Position numbers and translations under genes: made by a program. Below the pieces are notes generated by a model. The model was given only the letters and a program-made list of their open reading frames with translations. It searched no databases and was not told the origin of the DNA. Shown piece by piece: positions 1 to 6,515 of a stretch of DNA of 10,929 nucleotides. The stretch comes from Gemmatimonadaceae bacterium (GTDB taxonomy: Bacteria > Gemmatimonadota > Gemmatimonadetes > Gemmatimonadales > Gemmatimonadaceae). Positions within the stretch are counted from its first letter, which is position 1. Each line of letters opens with the position of its first letter. The stretch spans positions 1 to 10,929 of the forward strand of contig JANXUN010000147.1 of assembly GCA_025356185.1 (NCBI GenBank). The letters run 5' to 3'.

Positions 1-109
1 GATGCAGGAAGAGGACGTGATTATCGACGCTTCGGGGAAGCTCCGGTGGGGCTTTAAGCGGCAGACGACCTTTCACTTGATCCGTCCGACCGACACAAAA
101 TCCGACTAA
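1..109 (+). CDS. 3' end of an unrecognised protein (partial)
   Basis: An open frame enters from the left edge (codons in the frame of base 2) and stops at TAA 107-109, giving at least 35 codons. An ATG at position 2 is in frame, but it could be an internal Met because the upstream sequence is missing. The visible tail is hydrophilic and mixed-charge (for example DVIIDASGKLRWGFK, then TTFHLIRP). It has no membrane segment and no motif I can assign to a family. It lies on the same strand as the receptor gene that follows, 123 nt away. The only support for coding is the uninterrupted frame and its position, so the function is unknown. Confidence 0.45.
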   Translation, partial: MQEEDVIIDASGKLRWGFKRQTTFHLIRPTDTKSD

Positions 110-232
110 ATCGGACATTTGCGGTAAACTCCAAACACCGGCGCATGTGTCATGGTACAGGAAGACATCGAATGCCACCTCTGCGCAGTCCGGCGAGGGT
201 CGGCATGCCTCGCTCATTCCCGCTCCGCGTCC

Positions 233-3200
233 ATGCGTCGACTTTTTTCGCTCGTCCAGCTCTTGATTGCTCTTGTCACCGTTACGGTGACCACGTCTGC
301 CTTATCAGCGCAGACCCTCGACGTCATCCGCGGTCGCGTCACGGGCTCCGAAGGGGAGCCGCTGATGAACGTTCAGGTGAAGTCGTCCGGATATTCCGGC
401 AACGTCACCAAGACCACGCGAACCGATAAGAACGGGCGCTACTCCATTACCTACACCAATGGTGAAGGTGACTACTGGTTGGAGTTTAGCGCGATCGGTT
501 TCGTCAGAAAGCGGTTCGAGATTAAGCGCATCGCCGATGAAGATGTGCTCCTCGCCGATACCAAAATGGTGTCGAGCATCGCGACGCTTGATGCGATGAA
601 CGTCACGGCAGACGGGCCGCGCGCGCTGGCGAATCGCAACGCCGGAACCGCGAGCGTTGGTGGCAACGAAACCACGCTCAACAAGAACAGTGTGTCGCCC
701 GATCAGATGGGAAATCTCGCCGCGCTCGCCGCAGGGCTTCCCGGCATCCAACTGATTCCCGGACTCGATGGTGCAGCCGATGTGTTCTCTGCGCTCGGGC
801 TCTCCGCCGATCAAAACAGCACGACGTTTAACGGGCTCGGCTCGGCGGTCAGTGTGCTGCCTTCAGACGCGCAAGTCACTGCGTCAGTGGTCACGACCTC
901 GTACGATCCCGCGGTGGGCAGCTTTAGTGGCGGGCGCATTTCGGTGAGCACGCAACCCGGCTCCAACTTTTCCAATCGGCAAGCGAGCTCGAACGCGATT
1001 GCTCCGCCGTTGGAATTTGCTGACGATGTCGCCGAAGCGCAGAACAAGAAGTACACAAACATCTCACTTGGCTTTGGCGGTCGTGGGCCGATCAAGATGG
1101 ATCAGCATTTTTACAACACGTCGGCGCAAGTCTCACGACGATTTAACGATCTGCCATCGCTGTTGAACACGAGCGCGCTCGGGCTTTCGTCCGCCGGTGT
1201 TGCGAACGATTCGGTGACGCGCTTACTCGGCATACTTTCGGCGCTCAAGATTCCGGCGTCGATCTCGAACGCACCAACGCAACAGATAACCGACCAGTAT
1301 CTCGCACAAGGCAACGTCGACATCACGCCCAGCAGTAATGGCGCGGGCAACGGATTTACGTTTGGCTATGTGGGGAATTTCACCAAGAATCAGCAGGTGA
1401 TTGGAGGCGGTGGCGGTGGATTGATCGGTGGTGGGGGATTCGCCGGGGGCGGGATCGGCAACATCGGCGTGGGAAATTCTTCCATTCTGACGGTGCCTGC
1501 GCACAATGGTGAGTCGCAGAGTTGGTCGGGGCAGGTGACGGCGAAACAGAGCGCGTACATCTGGGACAGCTTTCTGTCGACGACGAATCTTGGTGTGAGC
1601 GTTAGCGGTCAGGAAAACGCACCGTATCTGCGGTCACCCGGCGGTATCGTGCGCATCAACTCGATGCTCGACGACGGGTCATCGGCGATTCGCACACTGA
1701 CGTTTGGCGGCAATCCGTCGGTGTTGAACTCACGCACGATCAACGGCGAGCTGTCTAACGAGATTCGTTGGTACGCGGGCAACAATCGCCACGCGGTCAA
1801 GCTCACGTCCAACTTGCACACCGAGCAATCGACTGCCGACCAAAGCACAAATTTGTACGGCACGTACACGTACAACTCGCTCGCAGATCTGCAGGCGGGA
1901 CTGCCAGCGTCGTTCACGCGGACACTGTTCTCGCCGCGTCTCAACGGCAATCAGTTGACGGGTTCCGTGTCGCTTGGCGATTCGTGGCGTCCAAGCACGA
2001 CCGTACAAGTACAATACGGATTGCGCGCCGACGGCAATCACTTTCTCACATCGCCGACTGCCAATCCGCTCGTCGAACAACGGCTGGGATTGCGCAACGA
2101 CGTGGTGCCCAATCGCGTGGTCGTGAGTCCGCGTGTTGGCTTCAGTTGGTTTTACGGCAACCAAGATCAGATCGCATTTGTGCCTGGTGCGGCGCGTCCA
2201 CCGCGCGCCGTGATTCAAGGCGGCGCAGGGTTGTTTCAGAATGTGCGCGGGGCCGATCTCATTTCGGGCGCAGTGAACAGCACCGGACTTCCGAGCTCCA
2301 CACAGCAAATCTCCTGTCTCGGACCTGCGACGCCCACGCCAAAGTGGAGCGACTACGCAAACAACCTCGCGTCCGTTCCGACGACGTGCGCTGATGGTAC
2401 GAGTGGTTCACAATTCTCGAACGCGACGCCCAACGTCACCCTGTTTGGCAAAGACTATTCGCAGTCGCAGTCGTGGCGCAGTAGTCTGAGTTGGAGTGGC
2501 CCGATTCTCGATAATCGATTTGCGCTTGGCGTGTCGACGATCTACTCGCTCAATCTCAATCAAGCCGATGCCGTCGACCGCAATTTTTCGGACGTGCAGC
2601 GATTTACGCTCGCGAGCGAAGGCGGACGTCCCGTGTTTGCAAACGTTGCCGCCATTGATCCACGCACCGGCACGATCGCCGCGACGGACACGCGGCGCAC
2701 GACGGACTTCCTTCGCGTCTCGGAGCAGCGCTCCGATCTGCGCTCGGATACGCGGCAGCTGTACATCACGCTCAAGCCCGTGACGGCGAATCCCAAGCTT
2801 CGGTGGCAAGTGTCGTATCAGCTGTTGGCGACGCGCGATCAGTACCGCGGCTTTAGCAGTACCGTCAGCGATCCATTTGATAAGCAGTGGGGCCAAGGGA
2901 TGCAGCAAGGCCGGCACAGCATCGGTTTCGGATTCAACAGCATTCCGATTTTTGATGTCGTGTATCTCACCTGGAACATCGCGTTCCAGTCGGGTGCACG
3001 ATTCACGCCATCGATTTCCGGCGATGTGAACGGCGACGGCAGCAGCGGGAACGACCGCGCGTTTGTGTTCGATCCGTCCACGAGCACGGATGCAACATTT
3101 AAGAATGCGTTGACGACGCTGTTGGCCACAGGCGACGCAGCGGCGCAAAAGTGCTTACGCAGTCAGATGGGTGCGCTCGCATCGCGCGGCAGCTGTCAGT

Positions 3201-3991
3201 CACCGTGGACGGCGTCAAGCAGTTTGAGCTTTGCGTTCAATCCGCAAAAGATTGGACTGCCCAAGCGCGCCAGCGTGAACTTCACCGTGAACAATCCGTT
3301 GGGGTTGGCTGATCTCATCGCGCATGGACAAAACATTCACGGATGGGGACAGTCTATCGCGCCTGATGCGAGTCTGTTTCTGGTGCGCGGCTTCGATCCG
3401 ACCACGCGACGTTACACGTATGAAGTCAATCAGCGTTTCGGAAGCACGCGACCCACGCAGTCGACGAATCGACAGATTCCGTTGATCAGTCTTCGCGTGC
3501 AGTTTGACATCGGATCGCCGCGCGAACGTCAAGTATTGACCCAGCGTCTTGATGTGGGACGTGGACGCGAGGGAACCAAGCTGAATGCGCCGAGTCTTAA
3601 ATCACTGGGCAGTAGCACGATCCCCAATCCGATGGCGCTGATTCTGCAGCAGTCGGATTCGCTCAAGTTGACGCGGCAGCAGGCCGACAGTTTGTCGTCG
3701 CTCAGTCGCTCATTTACGCAACGGGCTGATGCGCTGTGGACACCGGTATCGGTGAAGCTTGAAGCGTTGCCGGAGAATTACAATCGCGGACAGGCGTACG
3801 ATGAATACGTCAAAGCACGCGAACAGACCGTTGACTATCTCATCACGCTCGTGCCGCACGTGAAGCGTCTGTTGACCGCCTCACAGAAGCGCAAGTTGCC
3901 GTTGCAGTTGACCAACTATCTCGACGAACGCGTGCTCAAGTTCTTGCGCTCGTCGAGCTCTGGTGACGGTGGCGCGTTCTTCATTCGATAG
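233..3991 (+). CDS. TonB-dependent receptor-like outer-membrane protein with carboxypeptidase-regulatory-like domain and C-terminal LTxxQ extension
   Basis: This 1252-residue protein is probably an outer-membrane beta-barrel that imports or binds a ligand using TonB energy; the substrate is unknown. I chose ATG 233 because it opens directly into a Sec signal peptide (MRRLFSLVQL..., hydrophobic core at residues 6-20, likely cleavage after ALSA, residue 26). An in-frame ATG at 152 would put 27 polar residues in front of it. Residues ~31-112 look like a CarboxypepD_reg-like domain (RGRVTGSEGEPLMNVQV, then TDKNGRYSI). A TonB-box-like LDAMNVTA lies at 119-126 and a plug-like region at ~145-270. 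A long barrel follows, with a Gly-rich loop at ~391-415, Cys pairs in predicted loops and DVNGDG at 931-936, which resembles a calcium-binding loop. The barrel appears to end near residue 1094 (SLRVQFDIG). The remaining ~158 residues form a helical, charged extension with LTRQQ (1146-1150) and LTASQ (1214-1218), recalling Spy/CpxP. No Shine-Dalgarno is evident. The gene is followed after 76 nt by a secreted propeller protein. Confidence 0.85.
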   Translation: MRRLFSLVQLLIALVTVTVTTSALSAQTLDVIRGRVTGSEGEPLMNVQVKSSGYSGNVTKTTRTDKNGRYSITYTNGEGDYWLEFSAIGFVRKRFEIKRIADEDVLLADTKMVSSIATLDAMNVTADGPRALANRNAGTASVGGNETTLNKNSVSPDQMGNLAALAAGLPGIQLIPGLDGAADVFSALGLSADQNSTTFNGLGSAVSVLPSDAQVTASVVTTSYDPAVGSFSGGRISVSTQPGSNFSNRQASSNAIAPPLEFADDVAEAQNKKYTNISLGFGGRGPIKMDQHFYNTSAQVSRRFNDLPSLLNTSALGLSSAGVANDSVTRLLGILSALKIPASISNAPTQQITDQYLAQGNVDITPSSNGAGNGFTFGYVGNFTKNQQVIGGGGGGLIGGGGFAGGGIGNIGVGNSSILTVPAHNGESQSWSGQVTAKQSAYIWDSFLSTTNLGVSVSGQENAPYLRSPGGIVRINSMLDDGSSAIRTLTFGGNPSVLNSRTINGELSNEIRWYAGNNRHAVKLTSNLHTEQSTADQSTNLYGTYTYNSLADLQAGLPASFTRTLFSPRLNGNQLTGSVSLGDSWRPSTTVQVQYGLRADGNHFLTSPTANPLVEQRLGLRNDVVPNRVVVSPRVGFSWFYGNQDQIAFVPGAARPPRAVIQGGAGLFQNVRGADLISGAVNSTGLPSSTQQISCLGPATPTPKWSDYANNLASVPTTCADGTSGSQFSNATPNVTLFGKDYSQSQSWRSSLSWSGPILDNRFALGVSTIYSLNLNQADAVDRNFSDVQRFTLASEGGRPVFANVAAIDPRTGTIAATDTRRTTDFLRVSEQRSDLRSDTRQLYITLKPVTANPKLRWQVSYQLLATRDQYRGFSSTVSDPFDKQWGQGMQQGRHSIGFGFNSIPIFDVVYLTWNIAFQSGARFTPSISGDVNGDGSSGNDRAFVFDPSTSTDATFKNALTTLLATGDAAAQKCLRSQMGALASRGSCQSPWTASSSLSFAFNPQKIGLPKRASVNFTVNNPLGLADLIAHGQNIHGWGQSIAPDASLFLVRGFDPTTRRYTYEVNQRFGSTRPTQSTNRQIPLISLRVQFDIGSPRERQVLTQRLDVGRGREGTKLNAPSLKSLGSSTIPNPMALILQQSDSLKLTRQQADSLSSLSRSFTQRADALWTPVSVKLEALPENYNRGQAYDEYVKAREQTVDYLITLVPHVKRLLTASQKRKLPLQLTNYLDERVLKFLRSSSSGDGGAFFIR
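1403..1477 (+). repeat. Gly-rich low-complexity loop in the receptor barrel
   Basis: GGN codons dominate this stretch and encode receptor residues ~391-415, with runs such as GGGGGG, GGGG and GGG separated by single hydrophobic residues (LI, FA, I). It sits between beta-strand-like segments, so it is probably a flexible loop of the barrel. The frame is maintained through it. Confidence 0.6.
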
Positions 3992-4052
3992 GCCGTTCGT
4001 TCACACGACACCCACCTTGACGATCATGCCACGCATCGCCTCGTCACTTCAT

Positions 4053-4062
4053 AACCTAGGTT
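4053..4062. promoter_or_regulatory. 10-bp perfect palindrome at the ribosome-binding site
   Basis: AACCTAGGTT is identical to its reverse complement. Its AGG (4058-4060) lies 7 nt before ATG 4068 and is the only Shine-Dalgarno-like element there. The palindrome could be a short operator or could fold to hide the ribosome-binding site, or it may be chance. Flanking bases (ATA before, TAT after, one base out of register) extend the symmetry imperfectly. Confidence 0.3.
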
Positions 4063-4067
4063 TATCT

Positions 4068-5570
4068 ATGTCTCGCTACATGCGGTTTTACAAACGACTC
4101 ACGGCTGTGCAACTGTTTCGCGCATTCTTCGGTGTCGCGCTGATTTCAGTCGCGGCAAATGCGCAGGTCGTGCCTATTCGCGAGCTGTCGGCCGTCGAAG
4201 CGAAGACGTCGAACTACTTCGGCAACATCTTCAGTGTGCGTCAACTGGCTGGTGGACGCGTGCTGGTCAACGACGGCATTCGACGTCAACTGGTCGTGCT
4301 CGACAACACATTGTCGAATCCGCTCATTGTCGTCGACTCGGTCGCAGTTGGCGGACAAGGGTATGGTCCGCGTGCACAACCGCTCATTCCGTACCTCGCC
4401 GACTCCTCGCTCTTTGTTGATGGCACAGCGCTCTCGCTGTTGGTCATCGATCCGACGGGGAAGATCGCGCATGTGATGTCTGCGCCGCGTCCCAATGATT
4501 TGCGTTTGCTTGCGGGCAGCGCGAGTGGCGTTGATGCGAAAGGCAATTTGGTGTATCGCGGCAATCTGCAAATCGGTCCGGGTGGCGGACGCGGATTTGG
4601 TTTTGGCGGACCGCCGGGACAAGGGCCGGGCACGGTGCCGGGTCAAGCGTTGCCTGCGATTCAAGTGGCAGATTCCGCGCCACTGCTTCGCGCGAATTTT
4701 GACACGCGCGCCGTCGACACGATCGGACGTCTCAAAGTTCAGAGCGGCAATCGGCCCAACATGGTGTTGGACGCGAGCGGCAAGATGTCGCTCAAGCTGA
4801 TCATCAATCCGATCAACATCGTTGATGAGTGGGCCGTGCTGTCCGACGGAACCATCGCGTTGGTTCGCGGTCATGATTACCACATCGATCTGATTCAGCC
4901 CGATGGCAAGATGGTGTCGGCGCCCAAGTTGCCGTTTGATTGGAAGCGCCTCACGGACGAAGACAAGCAGGCGCTGATCGACTCCGCGAAAGCCGTGCAA
5001 GACAAAGCGGTGGCCGACGCGAAAGCCGGCGCCGCGAATCCGGCAGCGGCTGCGCAAGCGGGTAACGAGGCAATTTTGCAGGGCTTGATGGCCCAGATGG
5101 GCATGGGTGGTGGCGGAGGACCGCCGGGCGGTGGAGGTGGCGATCGCGGCTTCGGTGGTGGCGATCGTGGCGGCGGTGGCGGTGGTGATCGTGGCGGCGA
5201 TCGTGGCGGCGGACGCGATGGTGGTCCCGGTGGCCCGGGCGGCGGGATGGGCGCGATCACGGTCGAATACGTGCCGCTCAAGGAAATCGCCGACTACTAT
5301 CCAGCCATTCGCAACGGCGCGGCAAAGGCTGATCTGGACGGCAATCTCTGGATCGTGCCGACAACCTCGGCGCAATCCAAGGCTGGTGAGCTGGTGTACG
5401 ACGTGATTAACAACAAAGGGGCGCTCACGCACCGCGTGCGGCTCCCCGTGGGGCGTTCAATCGCCGGCTTCGGGCACAACGGTGTCGTGTACCTGATGTA
5501 CAAGGAAGGCACCAAGGGTTGGGCGTTGGAGCGCACGACGGTAGTGGTGACGAAAAGCGCAGCGCAATAA
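4068..5570 (+). CDS. Secreted beta-propeller-like protein with Gly/Asp/Arg-rich insert
   Basis: The product is 500 residues. ATG 4068 is preferred because an AGG lies 7 nt upstream and it opens into a signal peptide (basic MSRYMRFYKR, hydrophobic ~16-30, likely cleavage after NAQ or ANA near 31-33). The frame is open back to 3963, but an earlier start would overlap the receptor gene and bury the signal. The mature part shows repeated strand-turn patterns with GGRVLVNDG, LVVLD, LLVIDPTGKIAHVM, VDAKGNLVYRG, VLSDGTIALVRG, LIQPDGK, ADLDGNLWIV and GVVYLMYKEG. These suggest a six-bladed NHL/6-bladed-type propeller in the periplasm or on the surface. Residues ~295-345 form an Ala/Lys/Asp-rich helical insert that runs into a Gly-rich segment at ~346-394, after which propeller-like sequence resumes at ITVEYVPLKEIADYY. 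No catalytic motif was recognised. It lies 76 nt downstream of the receptor gene without a clear terminator, so the two are probably one operon. Confidence 0.75.
   Translation: MSRYMRFYKRLTAVQLFRAFFGVALISVAANAQVVPIRELSAVEAKTSNYFGNIFSVRQLAGGRVLVNDGIRRQLVVLDNTLSNPLIVVDSVAVGGQGYGPRAQPLIPYLADSSLFVDGTALSLLVIDPTGKIAHVMSAPRPNDLRLLAGSASGVDAKGNLVYRGNLQIGPGGGRGFGFGGPPGQGPGTVPGQALPAIQVADSAPLLRANFDTRAVDTIGRLKVQSGNRPNMVLDASGKMSLKLIINPINIVDEWAVLSDGTIALVRGHDYHIDLIQPDGKMVSAPKLPFDWKRLTDEDKQALIDSAKAVQDKAVADAKAGAANPAAAAQAGNEAILQGLMAQMGMGGGGGPPGGGGGDRGFGGGDRGGGGGGDRGGDRGGGRDGGPGGPGGGMGAITVEYVPLKEIADYYPAIRNGAAKADLDGNLWIVPTTSAQSKAGELVYDVINNKGALTHRVRLPVGRSIAGFGHNGVVYLMYKEGTKGWALERTTVVVTKSAAQ
5103..5249 (+). repeat. 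Gly/Asp/Arg-rich low-complexity segment with imperfect GGYGATCGYGG repeats
   Basis: The segment encodes residues ~346-394 of the secreted propeller protein, with GGDRGG-type units. At DNA level the 11-mer GGYGATCGYGG occurs four times, at 5139-5149, 5160-5170, 5184-5194 and 5196-5206. The offsets are 21, 24 and 12 nt, all multiples of three, so expansion or contraction by these units would keep the frame. The opposite strand reads as a Pro-rich shadow frame. Confidence 0.7.
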
Positions 5571-5625
5571 CTGCAGCGGAAGGGTCGGAGTAGCGTTCTC
5601 CGGACTCCCGTCTCCCGTCTGTAGT

Positions 5626-5631
5626 TATCTT
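5626..5631 (+). promoter_or_regulatory. Possible -10 element for leaderless transcription of the GroES-like gene
   Basis: TATCTT fits the TANNNT pattern and ends 6 nt before ATG 5638. No Shine-Dalgarno-like sequence precedes the ATG (GTTATCTTTGTTAC), so a leaderless mRNA starting at or next to the ATG would explain the layout. No good -35 box is visible. The call rests on spacing alone. Confidence 0.25.
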
Positions 5632-5637
5632 TGTTAC

Positions 5638-6027
5638 ATGAGCAAGAACAACAAACGTCTGTTCGTCGTCGGTGATCGTGTTTTGATCAAGCTCGAAGAC
5701 GGTGAACAGCGCACTAAAGTTGGACTGTATTTGCCGCCCACGGCGATCGACAGTCAGGCGGTGCAGAGCGGTGAGATCGTGTCGACGGGGCCTGGGCTGG
5801 CGCTCCCCGATCTCACCGATCAAGGCGAAGAACCGTGGCGTGTGGGCGGTTCAAATCGTGAAGCGCGCTACGTGCCGATGCAAGCGCACGTCGGTGATCA
5901 CGCGCTGTTTTTTCGCAAAGCGGCGGTCGAGATCACGTTTGAAGGCGATCAATATTTGGTCGTGCCGCAAGCGGCGATCTTAGCGCTCGTGCGCGATACG
6001 GCGCGCGAAGACATTCCGTCGTTCTAA
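5638..6027 (+). CDS. Divergent GroES-like (Cpn10) co-chaperonin
   Basis: The product is 129 residues, against roughly 95-100 for standard GroES. The Cpn10 pattern is clear. VVGDRVLIKLED (10-21) matches the GroES start, which has LHDRVIVK. A mobile-loop-like region follows at ~22-45, with GLYLPP where GroES has the GroEL-binding GIVLTG. Next come SGEIVSTGPG (44-53), VGDHALFFRKAAVEITFEGDQ (85-105) and the terminal YLVVPQAAILALVRD (106-120), matching GroES VLIMSESDILAIVE. The extra length sits between about 53 and 84 (PDLTDQGEEPWRVGG..REARYVP), where GroES has its short roof loop. No GroEL gene is adjacent, which suggests an accessory co-chaperonin, although its partner cannot be seen. I recall similar extended GroES-family proteins in Bacteroidota. 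The gene starts 67 nt after the propeller gene and is followed after 10 nt by the bacilliredoxin gene, so the two are very likely co-transcribed. Confidence 0.85.
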   Translation: MSKNNKRLFVVGDRVLIKLEDGEQRTKVGLYLPPTAIDSQAVQSGEIVSTGPGLALPDLTDQGEEPWRVGGSNREARYVPMQAHVGDHALFFRKAAVEITFEGDQYLVVPQAAILALVRDTAREDIPSF

Positions 6028-6037
6028 ACACTGTCCC

Positions 6038-6499
6038 ATGAGACCTATCCTTATGCATAGCATGTATCCTGAGCAACTCCTCGTGCCGATGCGTCAAGAG
6101 CTGACGCGTTTGGGCATCGAAGAGCTGCGCACCGTGCAAGACGTCGACGCGCGCTTGGTCGATCAGCAGGGCACGGCGATGGTTGTCGTGAATTCGGTGT
6201 GTGGATGCGCCGCGCGCAACGCGCGTCCGGCTGTCGCGATGGCGATGCAGCACGCGACCAAGCCCGACGTGAACGCGACAGTGTTCGCCGGACAAGACGT
6301 CGCCGCCACCGAACGCGCGCGCGAACTGTTTGTTGGCTATCCGCCAAGCTCGCCCAGCATTGCATTGATGAAAGACGGCGACGTGGTGTTCATGTTGCCC
6401 CGTCATCGAATTGAAGGGCGCACGGCGACAGAAATCGCGGCGGATTTGACGGCGGCGTTTGACAAGTACTGCGCGCCGAGCGCGGCGATGTCGGCATGA
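6038..6499 (+). CDS. BrxA/BrxB-family bacilliredoxin (thioredoxin-like, CGC motif)
   Basis: The product is 153 residues, close to the ~145 of Bacillus subtilis YphP/YqiW (BrxA/BrxB). That family removes bacillithiol from mixed disulfides on cytoplasmic proteins after oxidative stress. Diagnostic segments are LLVPMRQELTRLGIEEL (14-30), VVVNSVCGCAAR with C55-G-C57 as the active site, TVFAGQD (81-87), PPSSPSIAL (102-110), PRHRIEG (121-127) and the tail LTAAFDKYC with C145. All align well with what I remember of YphP. The first CGC cysteine is expected to attack the mixed disulfide. The start is uncertain, because in-frame ATGs occur at 6038, 6053 and 6062, none has a strong Shine-Dalgarno, and family alignment tolerates any of them. 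The 10-nt gap to the GroES-like gene indicates an operon. Its 3' end faces the kinase gene across 7 nt. Confidence 0.92.
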   Translation: MRPILMHSMYPEQLLVPMRQELTRLGIEELRTVQDVDARLVDQQGTAMVVVNSVCGCAARNARPAVAMAMQHATKPDVNATVFAGQDVAATERARELFVGYPPSSPSIALMKDGDVVFMLPRHRIEGRTATEIAADLTAAFDKYCAPSAAMSA

Positions 6500-6500
6500 A

Positions 6501-6515
6501 CTGCGACTAGCGCAG
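6501..6515. terminator. Small hairpin between convergent genes (weak)
   Basis: CTGCG-ACTAG-CGCAG forms a 5-bp perfect stem with a 5-nt loop, overlapping the kinase stop codon and lying one base after the bacilliredoxin stop. The symmetry would work for both strands, but neither side has a proper T-run. It is the only structure available for ending transcription in a 7-nt convergent gap. Confidence 0.25.

Noticed and set aside
101..115. TCCGA/TCGGA hairpin at the stop codon of the left partial gene
   Set aside because: It has a five-base-pair stem overlapping the stop codon and only a short ATTT downstream, too weak to call a terminator.
119..147. Promoter for the receptor gene (TTGCGG or TAAACT in the 123-nt gap)
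   Set aside because: TTGCGG has no acceptable -10 at 16-18 nt, and TAAACT has no -35 partner, so no reliable promoter can be named.
152..232. Upstream in-frame ATG for the receptor
   Set aside because: It would add 27 polar residues before a clear signal peptide beginning at ATG 233, which would prevent normal Sec targeting.
1768..2394. A 208-codon plus-strand open frame inside the receptor gene in another frame
   Set aside because: The translation is Arg/Ser/Ala-rich without domain features, and the receptor frame is continuous through the region.
2408..3148. A 246-codon minus-strand open frame opposite the receptor barrel
   Set aside because: It is antisense to the conserved barrel segment including DVNGDG, has an Arg-rich shadow composition, and has no start signals.
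3963..4067. Upstream in-frame start for the propeller gene
   Set aside because: It would overlap the receptor's 3' end and place 35 non-signal residues ahead of the signal peptide. ATG 4068 has an AGG at proper spacing.
4146..5432. A 428-codon open frame on the minus strand opposite the propeller gene
   Set aside because: It is fully antisense to a well-supported secreted protein. Its translation is His/Arg/Ala-rich and low in complexity, with no signal peptide or family motif. It is the usual shadow of codon bias in GC-rich DNA.
5586..5602. CGGAG/CTCCG hairpin after the propeller gene as a Rho-independent terminator
   Set aside because: The stem is only 5 bp (6 with a wobble pair) and is followed by TCCCG-type sequence rather than a T-run, so it is not convincing.
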